Below are positions 24,449 to 36,691 of a stretch of DNA of 64,000 nt, in pieces. The stretch's first letter is position 1. Every line of letters starts with the position of its first letter. The stretch covers positions 1,033,501 to 1,097,500 of the forward strand of contig JAFEUB010001787.1 in the NCBI GenBank assembly GCA_024529925.1. The letters run 5' to 3'. The position numbers and the translations under genes are program-made. The DNA is from Ophthalmolycus amberensis (taxonomy: Eukaryota; Chordata; Actinopteri; Perciformes; Zoarcidae). The notes beneath the pieces were generated by a model that was not told where the DNA came from, searched no databases, and saw only the letters and a list, made by a program, of their open reading frames with translations.

Positions 24449-26176
24449 CAGTGGTGGGCCGTCAGGGCCTGCAAGGCCTTCTCTGCTGGCCAAAACAGAA
24501 TCATAAAGTTGTAGCTATTTTATAATTTAATATTTTTTCTTCAATACACTACGTGTATTGTAATTTATAAAAATATTTTTCCCATTCATATATATTTCCT
24601 CATTGCACAGCTACTGTCTTCCTCAGTTGCTCTGCTTCCAGTGCAGCTTGTTTTAAGTAGAGCTTTTATCCAATCAGATCTCACCTCTGTGTCTCTAGGT
24701 AAGAACAGAGGCAGAGGCCTGCAGTCTCTCAAGTGCATCCAGTGCAGTTTAAGTGAATGGGGACGTTATTGTTGATTGTCATAGTCGTTCAACCAATCAG
24801 ATCTTTAGTTTGACATGTTGGGCGTATTCTTTGACGTGTCAGAGCTGCTAGCTGGCCTACAACTACGTCAGCATTAACTCACAGCTCAGTTTTCAGGTAG
24901 CAGCGCTGCAGTAAGGTGCAGCGTGCGCTGTGATTGGTCAGTGGGCGAGCACGTGACTATTGTGAACCGAAACGTAAGGTTGCCAGCAGAGCTTAGTTGG
25001 AGGAGTAAGAGTTCAAATTGAAAGATATGGAAGAAATTATGAAATTTGTAGGGTTTTGCTTGGTGTAGTTTATTTATTTTTTTACCCAGCCTTGTTTTTT
25101 TAACACTCAATGGCTGAAGGAGGAGGAGAAACGGATTTAGTGGCGGAGTTACTGACAACGCCTTTCTCAAGAAAGACATTTCAGGAAAAGCTGGACATCA
25201 TAAGAAATGGTCAGTCAACCCCACAGCTAGCAGCCTGACTCAGCCAGGAAAAGGATTTGTATGAACGGTATTTCTTGCTGACAGCGTCGGAGAAGCGTTG
25301 CATATTGTATGGCTGGGAATGTGTTTCATTTTAACTGAGCGTCTTGGTGTTTGGAGCTACGCTACGCTAACCTGAGGACACCATAGCACGGCAGGACACA
25401 TGCTACGGTACTTTTGGAGAGATTCGAGTGGATCTACAAGTCAACAAACACGTTTGCAGGGAAACAGCTCCACAACCGTGGCCGCCCGTGGCCAGTCCGT
25501 GTGGTCTGCGGCAGCCAGCGGGCGCCCCGGCGGAGGCCGCCGCAGACCGGCGAAATACAACTGGGCAGGCTCGACTGTCATCACTGGCATCCATGAATCG
25601 AGAAGGACTTCTTACTGGAACTGAAACGATGTACTGTACGACCATGGGATTAAGTTCTTTGTCAGTAAAGAAAGGAGTCTTTAAGTGAACAGCTTTGGTA
25701 AGTAAACTGTTTGTTTGTTTACATCTGCAGTAACGTTACTACTGTTTGTCTATCGTGTCGTTTTTATGAATAATATTTGATGGCTCGTGCTCTTGTGTGG
25801 TGGAATGCGTGGATCCGCTGCAGGTCTGCTGGGTTGATTTGTCATGCTTTGTCATATGAATATATGTGACTGGTTCTTATGACTTTGTCATTGTGTTAAT
25901 TGCATTGATTTTGAGCATTGTCCGTTAATGACGCAGCGTCCCGTCATGCACGTGCTCATGTATCTGCACTCTGCAGTTCGTGTTTTGTAGGTGTTGAGCT
26001 TCATGTGACATTTTATTTCACTTGTCAAATGTTGCAGTGTTATGTGAATATGCGGCTTTTACACAAAACAAATAATAACCTGTAGCTGTGGCGTCATAAT
26101 GAGGTTATTAGGAGGTGATTCAACTGTAGTAGGACAGCACTGAAGGCCCAGGTATAAAATGCACGGCCCGCCACTG
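24449..26176. mobile_element. hAT element, 1.7 kb, with transposase remnant
   Basis: Left end CAGTGGTGGGCCGTC and right end (reverse complement) CAGTGGCGGGCCGTG form a terminal inverted repeat. A perfect 8-bp duplication, CATTTTAT, flanks the element at 24441-24448 and 26177-26184. Eight-base duplications and CAGTG ends are diagnostic of hAT transposons. The body holds a remnant of the transposase start (25110-25334, separate entry), followed by a GC-rich stretch and a GTAAGT donor-like site near 25699. No intact transposase remains, so the copy could only have moved with enzyme supplied elsewhere. Confidence 0.93.
25110..25334 (+). pseudogene. hAT transposase N-terminal remnant (broken)
   Basis: From the ATG at 25110, 75 codons run to TAA with one internal TGA at codon 43. 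Before the stop the peptide contains FSRKTFQEKLDIIRNGQ (residues 19-35). After the stop, in the same frame, it contains LLTASEKRCILYGWEC. Both are typical of the N-terminal TTF-type or ZMYM1-like zinc-finger region of fish hAT transposases. The catalytic domain and the dimerisation region are absent from the element, so it is a fossil. It shows that this family derives from an autonomous hAT rather than arising as a short MITE. The start is chosen because the family begins shortly before this motif and the ATG follows an in-frame AT-rich leader. Confidence 0.8.
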
Positions 26177-26184
26177 CATTTTAT

Positions 26185-27480
26185 AACACCAAATAATAAT
26201 AAGGAAGAGCCCTTTAGATTGCCAGATTTTGTGCCATTCTGGATTTGAAAGAGATTAGAATGTAGGTCTAGGTCTGTAATCTAGAATCCCTTTTACTCAG
26301 GGTTACAGAGGGGGCGGGTCGTTTAGATATAAGGAACTAATACATGTATTAATTTCTACCGACTGGTTCAGCGGTTATGTAAAACATGTTCAGCTTACTA
26401 GTGATGAGCAGAACATGTTTCAGTAATGGTCGTAAGTCTATTCAGCAGTGTATTCTAAAGGGTTTCCACTAATATGGCTTCAGCTATGTATCTACATAGT
26501 GTTTGTTTTGTATGCATGTGTTCTTCAGTCTCATTATCTTGTATGTTTTCAGGTTAATTCCAGTAATAAGCGCAGCTTTTACTGATAAGGTGTAAAATAA
26601 TTCACATGCGGAAGACCGAGGCCTGAATTTCAGGCAATCTTCAGGTTCACTCATCGGTTTTAGCCACGCTTTAATGCCATTGTTTTAATTTGGCCAAACA
26701 TAAGCAGTTAATGCTTCAGAGTTTATATAATGGAATGCTTCGTCGCACCTTTGATCTTTAGCTGCTTCAGTGGAGGCGCCGAGTGTCTCCCAGTGTGAAG
26801 CATCACAGCATGAATGTAAAGCAGCTAGAGGCTTGGCAAACTGGAGCTATGCTTGTTGTTGTGGCGATGTTCTACCTCAGTATATGCATTTCTAGTGAAA
26901 GCTAACATCCACTCACGTCTAAATATTAGAGCCATGATCAATATCACAATATCAAATTGAAATTCCCTAAATCACAGAGAAGTCTAGTTTGAAGCCAAGC
27001 TATTCAAAGTGAAAGGCCTTTGTGTTGAAGTTCATTGATCCTGTGAGACACAGTTTGATGGACTGTCAAGCTCTGCTCACACTGCTTTGATTGGGAGCCC
27101 ATGACTCCTTCAAACGTTGTTTAAACTGGTAAATGTAGAAACCCGTCAAAAATAATTGTTTTTAAGTCGTTTTCACAACAGTTGTAACCCCATGAGATGC
27201 ATTCGACCATTTAATGGAACTAAACCACTACGACATCTCTTTTTAAAGTGCAAGTGAGCAGGAGAAGAAAAGAAGAGTGACGGGTCTAGAAAAGGTTAAT
27301 GGTATAAAAGCCTGATGAGCTTATCCTGAAGCCAAAAAGATGGGATGGGTGGGGGGGTGGAGGTGCAGAAAGTGAATAATTAATGAGTGGATGCAGGGCA
27401 GGATTTATAGGAGAAGTGTAGCAGAGAAGGCATCGACCCAAATGTCCTTAACTTGCACAAAGCACAGAAAAAGCAAAGCT
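26185..27480. other. Non-coding DNA between two hAT elements
   Basis: Unique sequence with no recognised domain, RNA or element end. Open frames are short. Confidence 0.6.
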
Positions 27481-27488
27481 GTCGTCAC

Positions 27489-28177
27489 TAGGGTTGGGTA
27501 CCGAAAAACGGTGCCGGTATGGAACCGGTTCCTATACGTCCGGTACCTACCGGACCGAAACGCAGATTTCGGTGCTTCGTTTCGGTGCCTGAGCCGATTG
27601 AAATACTTTTTTTACATTACTCTGATGACTCCGTCCTGGCAGCAGGACTCGGTCCTCCGCTCCTCACTCATAGTATTATTACAACGGGGTACTTAGCGCT
27701 GCCGCTCATAAGCACAACAACACAGGGATGCGAAAGCTTCTTCTTCGCCTCCTTTGAGGTGTAGTGGCGGTTGGCAAATGTCGAATTGGCGCATTACCGC
27801 CACCAACTGGTAAAATAAAATAAGTCATGAGACGTGTCGTATTTTGCCAGAGAAGGAAAATATGCTCATATTGCTGCAAAATAATTGCTGAAGTTTGAAG
27901 CTGCAGTGTGTGTACAGAGTGTGTGTGTTTTGTATTTATTTATATTTATTTAAGTACACTGTAAACTGTTAACAGTTAACATATTGTTCATAGTTAAAAA
28001 GTTTGAAGCTGTAGTTTGAAGCAAAGTGTTTTGTATTCATTTATATTTATAGTATACTTTAACAGTTAATATATTGTTCAATTTGAAGAAAAAAGTATCG
28101 GTTCAGGCACCGGTATCGTTTTAAAAGTATCGTTTTAGCACCGGTATCGGAAAACACCCAAACGATACCCAACCCTA
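27489..28177. mobile_element. hAT non-autonomous element, 689 bp
   Basis: Ends TAGGGTTGGGTACCG and, on the other strand, TAGGGTTGGGTATCG. A perfect 8-bp duplication, GTCGTCAC, flanks it (27481-27488 and 28178-28185). The sub-terminal regions are rich in ACCGGT and CGGTACC motifs in both orientations, which is common for hAT sub-terminal transposase binding repeats. An internal direct duplication (27892-27990 and 28000-28080) shares TTTGTATTTATTTATATTTA-like and TTAACAGTTAA segments. There is no coding capacity; the open frame running through the left end is incidental. Confidence 0.94.
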
Positions 28178-28185
28178 GTCGTCAC

Positions 28186-31100
28186 TGCAGCAACCGTTCT
28201 AAAGGAAAACGGGTTCACGTCTGAATCCATTCACCCACTATGGGTTCAAGTGAGCAGTTACCTCTGCTGGAGATCTCCTCCAGTATGATCCTGATGGTCT
28301 TGTTATGTGTATCCCACACTGTAGTCATGCAGTGTGTCATATTAAGAGACATTTGATGATGATCCGATGAACTGTGTTGTTCTTATGGCCAGTAAGACTA
28401 CAATGCATCAGTAAGAGCAGGTGGCCACTAGGATTTACTCAGATAAATGTACGATATACTCACAAAGCGGCTGTTTGCGTCGTCCCCTACACTGCCCTCA
28501 AAAAGCACAATATGTGAATTCGGACCATTCTGGTGATCACATTAGCATTGATGTCCATTCATCATTTGAATATATTATACATTATACAGACAGGGCAAGA
28601 ATACATATCACGTCAGTCATTTTACATTCTTCTTTATTTGCTTCTGAGAAGACTAATAACGGTTGCAGATGAATGTTCTATAGCCTTGTACTGATACTGC
28701 TCTTGTGGAGACGGACAGCAGACAGGCTCAGGGCAGAGGCTGAGATGACATGAACTGTCCTGGACTCAGATTATCACTTTATTTAGAAGACATTATGAAT
28801 ATATTACGTAGATAAGCCTTGAATTGATGCCATTGATGTCTCACAGCAGGACTTGAACGAACTTCATCATTAGTGCTTTCTCCATTGAAGCTGGGAACTA
28901 ACCATTTCTAACTGTGCAGGTGCATAATTGCTTATGATATATGAATATGAATTAGGCAAAATGGAGTCAAACTGGATGGCCGAAGGGACAGCCAGACAAA
29001 TACAAATGCATGCAGATTAATAGATACAAAGAGGAAACTCAGAGGGCATGATTAGTGTAGAAATGCACAGAGATTAAAAGAGCACTGCCTGTTCACTGTT
29101 TCTCTAACTTTCCTCAGGAGGGCATTGTTGTAAAAATCAATCCCCTCACACAGAGGCCCTTTGCGAGCGGTGGAGGTGAAACAAGCCTGCTACCTGTGGA
29201 AGCAGGCCTGTTCCTTGCGTCTGCACGAGCTCCTAATGGAAGTCCTTTTCATCGTAAAGGAGCGAGGTTAGTGTGAAATGGGATTCATTAGAGTGCACCA
29301 TCAATGTCGACAGCCCCGTCAGAAGTGCGAGCTCAGATCTCAGAGCTCATAGACTATTCTGTTTGCACATAATATCACAGGCATACTAATATCTGCTGCA
29401 ATTCCGCTTGTTATCTTTAAAAGCCAATGCACTTCGTAAATCACAGGAATGAAAAAGGCTCGCAAACTGGCTTTGGGAATTCAGAGTGCAAGCAGAGAAA
29501 TAGCGATAATACAGTACGATGACAACGTTTGAGCAGTCTCCTCCTTGTCCCCCATCCCACCACCAGTCCTCATTATATCCCCGTCCCCTTGTGCTCACGG
29601 AGAAAATCAGCCCTCTGTTTGATCTGGTGCTGTAATTTGATATTTCTTTTGTGATGTCAGCTAAGAAGGCGACCGTCAGGGTAGCCCTGCGTCCCCGCTG
29701 ACATTCGGAGCAGCAGTCATTAGTTATGCACTTGATCAGAGCCTCCCCCTCCCACCCCCCCACCCTGTCTACCTGCTCCACGGATTGCAGTTTCAAACAA
29801 GGGGATCTAATGTTATTCCGCTTGCCTCATTGACTCTGCTTGTATGCTCTGGCGAGCACAAAACCACCCACCGCACTATGAATTCTCAAAATTAGCGAGA
29901 AGAAAAATGTTACCTTTCCTTTTCATTTGCCAGGAAGAAAATGCTGCAGAGTAAGGGAGTAAGGATTGTCACTAAAGGTAAAAAAGATGTCAGTCAAGTC
30001 TTTCAACATCTGATTCGTGCATGCACTTAGCAATTCTACCTGTGACAAAAGCAGTGCAATGCAAGAGCAGCGAACTAATTGTGAAGACTTCTTTTTAAAA
30101 GGAAGACCTGTTACTTCACAGTGACCTCGGTAAGGAATCGCACCGTCTGTCTCATTGGACAGCTCACCTTGATGCAGAGAGCGCACAGCCAACTCACTGA
30201 AAGCACTCCAGACAGCTGGCACGGGCGTCTTCTCTTCACTAGGGGGAATCAGTGTGGTTCACCAAGCCTCAGTAATATGTTAAAACCTTTGACTACACAC
30301 ATCATCTGCCCAATTAAGCCCGTTTGGAGATACAGATAGGTAGCTCTGATCTGTCCAGGTCACTGTGAGTCATTTCTCACATGTTTGGAGAGGAATTAAA
30401 AACTGGGCCGTTTGGGCTGGGAAAGGTAAAACGCGGAGCTATCTCTCCTCCCAGTGAGAGAGAAGACATTTACAGAATAAGATTAGATGCTCCACACATT
30501 CATTCTCCAATATCTTACAGATATTGTGAAGATGTGTTTTTTTAAATAGATGCTCAGGCATTGAGGTAATTGTTTTATATGTCTGATATTTAACTTGTCA
30601 CTCATTAAAGTGTTTGTTTTCCTTTTGTGCTTGCTTATCAAAAGAACACGAGTAGGCCTTTCAACACATACCTGATTGTTATTTTATTGATTCCTAGTCG
30701 AGTCATTGTTCATACCAGTCGGTCAATGAACACAATATCCACGACTTACTCAGTTTAAATTATATTTAAATATTAATGTTCACACATTGACGTTTAAAAT
30801 GTCAAACGTATTCCGCCGACAGTGCAGTTGGCAAATAGAAGCACTTTTACAACCGAGGGTCAATTAGAGACAATCATGAGCCCCGTCTAAGACATGCACT
30901 GTCCTGTAACTCACGAAGATGAATCTACTTACCTTTAGTACATCTAATTACCTAAATGACATGCAGTGGGGGGATTACCGGAGGTGAGTGGGAGGAATGC
31001 TTTCAAAGAGTGTGAATGTCTACTAATTGCCCATATGACTGGAACACTCCAGAGGGAAGGACAGAGCGCAGTCACAGCACGGTGCATGATGGGATATATG

Positions 31101-34100
31101 ACTGGAGGTGTCACTAGCTCAGGCCCCACCTGGCCTGTAATCTCCCTCTCATTAATGTGTGGTTGGAACATGTCAGCGTGGAGTAGTGTGCTCTTTTGTC
31201 ACTGCATGCGTGTGTCATTACATCCACTTTGATGTGTGGGTGCAATGTTAGAAGGAGACGAGTAAATGTAACCCAGAAATTGTGTAACGTGGCATTAATT
31301 AACAGAACAATTAACATCAATCAACATCTATGTTTTGTTATGAAGTTGTTATTTTCCTTTAAGGAGTTAAAGTTAGTCCTACAAAGCAAGGAGTCGACCA
31401 CTGCACCATCCACAGTCTACTTCAAAGCACCTCTTCATACAGCACAGGTTGAAACCAGCGTTACCTGCTGTTCTTATCTTATTTTGCTTAAGTGGGAAAG
31501 ACTGAGAAGAAAGATACACTGGCCAGGAATCAAAGTGAGGCATGGTGATTGATAATTAATACTAATAATTAAACACTAAGGCTAAAGATGAATCAAAAGG
31601 CAGAGAAGTGATGATGGATTTCATGGTTGCAAGTAGGGGTTGTCAATGAAAGCATGAAAGTTAAAGGTCTGAGTCCATAACGGCTATTTAGTAAATTCAT
31701 TTGAACTAGACATACCAGCTGTGCTCTCACAAAGATATCTATTAAGGTAAATAGAACTAAACATAAAATATGGACACAGACAGGCAAGACTAATAACAGC
31801 GAGGCCTCTTTCTCTCAACACAACTAGAAGACGACGTTTCCCTGCGCTGGTGTGGCCCTCTAGCATTTAAAATCCCCACATATCTTAATAATGTTCTCTC
31901 CCTCTTCCAAATCCCCTTATTCAATTATGGCAGCCTCTAATGTCAACATGTTTCATTAGTCCGTCCTCCTCTTCCACCAGAGAGATTAGCTTTCCCGTCT
32001 TCTTTTTTATTTACTAAATGCAGAAATATAATTTTCTCCCGGACAGAGGGAGAGAAACTGTGAAAGAGAGTGATTATCTTTGTTCATTACATTTCATTCT
32101 AGTCGGCTGGCCAGAGCTTCTATTTTTTTTTTCCTGAAAAGACTATTAAATATGCTGCCTAGAATTTACTTATTCAGCTTTCAATTTTGCTGCAGTCTAC
32201 ATTTAAATGCTTTGAGAACATTAGAGGCAGTGTGGTACTCGAGCGTGGTTTTAACTCTTGGCTCGCTAACCTCGTCGACCGAAATGCTTTTATCACGGAG
32301 CGAGTATTCATGAGCTTTATGCAATCGAACAATGCTTAAACTGTCGAAATAGGAGATGAAGCAAGGCCGCTTCATCTCAGTAAGCGTGTATGACCGTGTG
32401 TCATAGAAGGGGATGATTAATTCTGTGAGAGTATGACCCCTGTGATGTTCCTTGTGGTAATTGTTGGGAGTTCCTGGTCTATCAAGGGGTTCATAGCAGC
32501 TTCTGTATCGCTGATTTGAGTCGGAGAGTGCAGAGGCCATGCAGGCAGGGACTAGATGAGACGTTACAGTACATGCGTGCTCTGCGGATTTCTCCCGGTG
32601 ACACCGACTTTGCAGAGACAGCAGTGGAAAGCAAGGGCTCACTGGCCATTATCATTCTACTCCTGTTACACTCATCTCCTGATGGGCCTCATCTCTCCAT
32701 CCCCCCTCCTTCCCCGTCCCCTTCTCTATTTCACCATATCCCTGTCTTCATCAGTTTCCCCCCCACCGTCTTGACTTTGTCTCTCTGGGAAGCAGACGAA
32801 GTACAGAGACAGTGAGACAGTCAAACACGGCGCGATAGAGAGAAAAGAAAATACAAGAATGTTGTAATCAGAGGCCTTTTGGCTTTGCTTGTAATAACAA
32901 AATGCCTTTAGTCAGCCGATAAACAGTGAAAATGTGTTACAGTCTATATGCTGCTCAGCCTGTTTATCTTCCTAATCCCTCTTTCATTGAGTTCCCCATC
33001 CCTCACTTTCTCATCTGGTCTGTAAATATAACAATTACACTATTCCCTTTGTCTTCCTCAGGACTCTAACCCTTTGTTTTCATCTCTCTCTTTTCTCCCA
33101 TGTCTTTAACTGCTCATCGGAACAACCTTACTCTCCCACTTCCATACTTCACCCTCCATCTTCTACTCCAACCTCCTGTGCTCCTGCATCCCTCCTCCCC
33201 CATCGTATCTCCTAGCAAGTCATCAACCTAACCTCAGCCCACTGCATTCTACACTATCAATCCACACAGCATCTACTTTAATACATATCCACGGCCCGGA
33301 CATTTATCTTATTTCCCAAAGAGATGTAAAAGCATTAATGAATGATACATATAGTATTGCTATTAAAGTCAACATGTTGAGATGAAGATGCAGGATTCTT
33401 CTACATTTGATTTGCCTTTATAGATATGTTGAGGTTTTTTAGTGTTAAATCATGGCCCCTCAATATAGGCGCTTTTTAAATCGGTCTCCAGCCGGGCTGT
33501 GATGGTGCAGGACCTTCACGGTACAGAGTCACTACACGGTATGCAGATCGATGGAAGTATTGCGGAACCAAAGTTGAAAAGCCCAAGTTCCGCAAACAAA
33601 CTTTGAGTCATACTTAGGTAGCCTATTACTTAGGTACCAACACTTAGCAAGCAGGTTGGCGTGTGAGTCAATCACACTATGGCGAGCGCAAATAGAACAC
33701 CCGAGCTGAAAGACTCGCCTGTTTGTTCCTGGTCTGCTACAACAGCAACGGAGAAAGAGTTGTGTATGAGACAAGGAAGGTGTTGGCATTGCTGCACTGG
33801 TGTAGGGGATGTGAATAGAAACACATGCAACATGTTAACACAAAGGCATCACCCAGATGTGACAATCAACACCCCTCCCCGTGCACACATTTCATTATTA
33901 TCTTCTTCTATTCATTTAGTATTTTCAATTTCATAGCATAAGAAATACCTTTCAGTCTTTTAGCCTATTATGACCTTTTGGGAAAGTAATTGTATGACAG
34001 AAGTGAACCAGATTTTTTTTTTATGGAAATAGTATACCAGAGATATCAATGGGCAAAATTCTGCCTCAGTCCTGCAAGAGGTTTGTGTCTGCAGCCGTCA

Positions 34101-34197
34101 CGACAGTGTGTTCAGAATGAACGATTCCCATTATTATACTTGCTTAACAACAAATGAATTAAACACTGGTTAGTACAACTAATAAAATCTCTTATCA
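28186..34197. other. Long unique stretch with no supported gene
   Basis: Six kilobases without a recognisable transposon. A 57-nt minus-strand segment (28262-28318) has splice-like borders but a poor pyrimidine tract. The segments around 29390-29740 and 31870-32330 are repeat-free and look constrained, with AT-rich homeodomain-type motifs. Pyrimidine-rich DNA spans 32690-33250. The open frame at 33679-33936 begins MASANRTPELKDSP and might be a remnant of a BED-type hAT transposase, but this is too weak to call. Confidence 0.5.
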
Positions 34198-34205
34198 GAT
34201 CGTAG

Positions 34206-36683
34206 CAGTGGTGTATAAAGTACCCGAAAGCCATACTTGAGTAAAAGTAAAGATACCTTACTGGAAAACTACTCCAGTAAAAGTAAAAAGTCACCTATTA
34301 GAATACTACTTGAGTAAAAGTCTTAAAGTATCTGATATTTATTGTACTTAAGTAACAAAAGTAATTTTCTGATATTAAATGTACTTTTAAGTATTGAAAG
34401 TAAAAGTACAAGTAAATGCTGTTAATAACAAAGCAAAGGGTCAGAATTTTGAGAATTATGAAGTTTATTCTTTTAAGTTCTGTGGCACCATGACCAAGGA
34501 CATGGAGCTGTGTTGAACATAATTGGGTTGGCTGTGATCCATTCAGGAGCAACAATGTTCAACATAATATATTGTACATAAGTATACTTTTGCATCTACT
34601 ATGAACTTATCATCATAATTCTCCGAAAAGCAATATGACACTATGGAGTTGTAACAGTGCGTTTATAAATATGCTCATTCTGACTAGAGGATGTAGAGGG
34701 CAAATGCATATTATTATGTTCAGCAAAACATATCCACTTGATGCATCAGGTCAGTGTTTTGAGAAAGGACACCTGCCTTGTAAACTCCTATGGGCCTGAT
34801 TTGAACACAATAGACAAAGGTTTTGCTCAAGCTGAATCTGCAATTGGGCGACTGCTACCATCATAACTCCATCTGATCATCCACAACATGACTCAAATAT
34901 CAAAACATGATCAATACTAAAGCAGCACCGAAAGTAACAACCCAGTCATTACTTGAAACTGAAAAATGTCCTGTTCATGTTTAAAAGACAATTCTATTAG
35001 AATGTAAAGAAGTTACATTGTATTAGAATGTAACTTCTTGACATTCTATTAGAATGTCAAGAAGCTACAGTGTATAGAATGATTCTATTGAAGTTATTCC
35101 TTTTTTAAATGTTTTAGACGAGTCACTAATCACTTTAAAAGAGTGATTATAGCTGATTTAACTTACAGACATGAGATTGATCTTCTCATGTCACTCTCTT
35201 TATACAATGATATAAATTCATCCCTGTTTTATTGATATCTTACGAACAGTTACTCCTCATTTTTCATGCGTTTTTCCTGCAAAAGTCCAGCAACATGAGT
35301 CTGTTTTCGCTTGTGTAGAAATATGCTAACGGTATTTACAGGCATTAAACGTATAAGTATGTGTGTGCTCATTTGCAATAGTGTTGCGTGTGTCATAGAG
35401 CAACGGTTTGAATCTCCGGGTGAGGCACTCACGCGCTTCCAGTACAAAGAAGACGCTCTGACACACAGGTGGTTTAGCTTAAACTCGTAACTAGATGTGT
35501 TGTGAAGCGGGTTAGTCCGTGAGATATTGTGTAGCAACCTGTAGGAACAGCACCTTCGCTGTCCCTGAGAACGACTGGACTCCCACACACAGTGGCCCCA
35601 ACCCTGGCGTGTGTGTGTGTGAAGATAACGCGTCCCTGTGCAGGACAAGGTCGACTCCTCATGAGAATGAATAAAGAAACAGGGAAATGATAGAACGGGG
35701 CTCACAAAACACTGAGAGGAGAGATGCGTGGACCGAGCCCTGACTTTCTGTCTGTTGCTAGGGATACTTAATCAATTCTTGTGTTTTGTGAAACAATAGA
35801 TCTATGTTTTTTATGCTTTGATGCTTGACTTATTAAATTGTTAATACTTCGTCTACCGTCTTCTGTTCATCGAATGTAATTCCAATCAAAGGATCCGCGC
35901 GGGGTCCTTCTGAAGGTGTAGTCTTTTGGAGTCAGATTATACGGTGGGCTTTTTGCCCGAGGGTAAATCCCCAACACTTGTTACATGCATACTGTCTTTT
36001 CAAAATAAACTTCCATCTTCACAGGAAACAACTAAGGTTTAGGTGATGAAACTACTTAGTTAGGATTAGGAAAAGATCGTGGTTTGCGTTAAAATATCTA
36101 CGGAAGTGGCGTTGCTTAAGTACGGAAGTCACGTCACAAATAAATCAACATTGGCTTCTCGTTTCACACACGGCACAAACTGCGGCCTCCTGGAGGAAAC
36201 ACCAGTGTTTGTTTGACCCGTCCACCTCTCCTCATCCCACCCGTCCTGTGTGGAATTCTACTCATGTAGTCGCCCGCTAGCTTATAGCATGTAGCATCCT
36301 GGGCATCACTGGGAATCAAAACACCGCGGCTTTGAGAGCACTTGTTTGCAATTGTGCATTAACGTGATTAACCAATGATTTAACTTGCAAGCTAGGACCA
36401 CTGATTCACCAAACCTGCTTGCTTGCAGTCTGTGTTCCACCACAGTCCCCGACGCTGCTCTCATGATTCATTTTGTTTCTAAAGATAGATTTGATTTTGT
36501 AGCGAGTAACGAAGGTTTCAGGGGAAATGTATCGGAGTAAAAGTATCAGTTTTCTTTGCAAAATGTAGTGAAGTAAAAGTGAAAGTCAACAGAAATATAA
36601 ATAGTAAAGTAAAGTACAGATATCCAAAAAAACTACTTAAGTACAGTAACGAAGTATTTCTACTTCGTTACTATACACCACTG
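34206..36683. mobile_element. hAT non-autonomous element, 2.5 kb
   Basis: Ends CAGTGGTGTATAAAGT and, reverse-complemented, CAGTGGTGTATAGTAACG share 12 terminal bases. Flanking 8-mers GATCGTAG (34198-34205) and GATCGTAC (36684-36691) match at 7 of 8 positions. Both sub-terminal regions carry many AGTAAAAGT and CTTAAGTA motifs, a hallmark of a widespread fish hAT family (from memory). The interior has no transposase. It includes two overlapping hairpins (35007-35064) and, at about 36000-36290, a segment that resembles another dispersed fish repeat, suggesting nested insertion. Confidence 0.9.
35007..35064. repeat. Two overlapping alternative hairpins
   Basis: Stem A pairs AAGAAGTTACATT (35007-35019) with AATGTAACTTCTT (35027-35039) around a 7-base loop. 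Stem B pairs CTTCTTGACATTCT (35034-35047) with AGAATGTCAAGAAG (35051-35064) around a 3-base centre. Both stems are perfect and share CTTCTT at 35034-35039, so only one can form at a time. They sit inside the hAT element. Confidence 0.9.
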
Positions 36684-36691
36684 GATCGTAC

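Noticed and set aside
25400..25690. GC-rich overlapping open frames that look like a small CpG island gene
   Set aside because: They lie inside the hAT element at 24449-26176 and are internal transposon sequence.
33679..33936. Open frame beginning MASANRTPELKDSP, possibly a BED-type hAT transposase start
   Set aside because: No zinc-finger cysteine/histidine pattern, no element ends or duplication around it.
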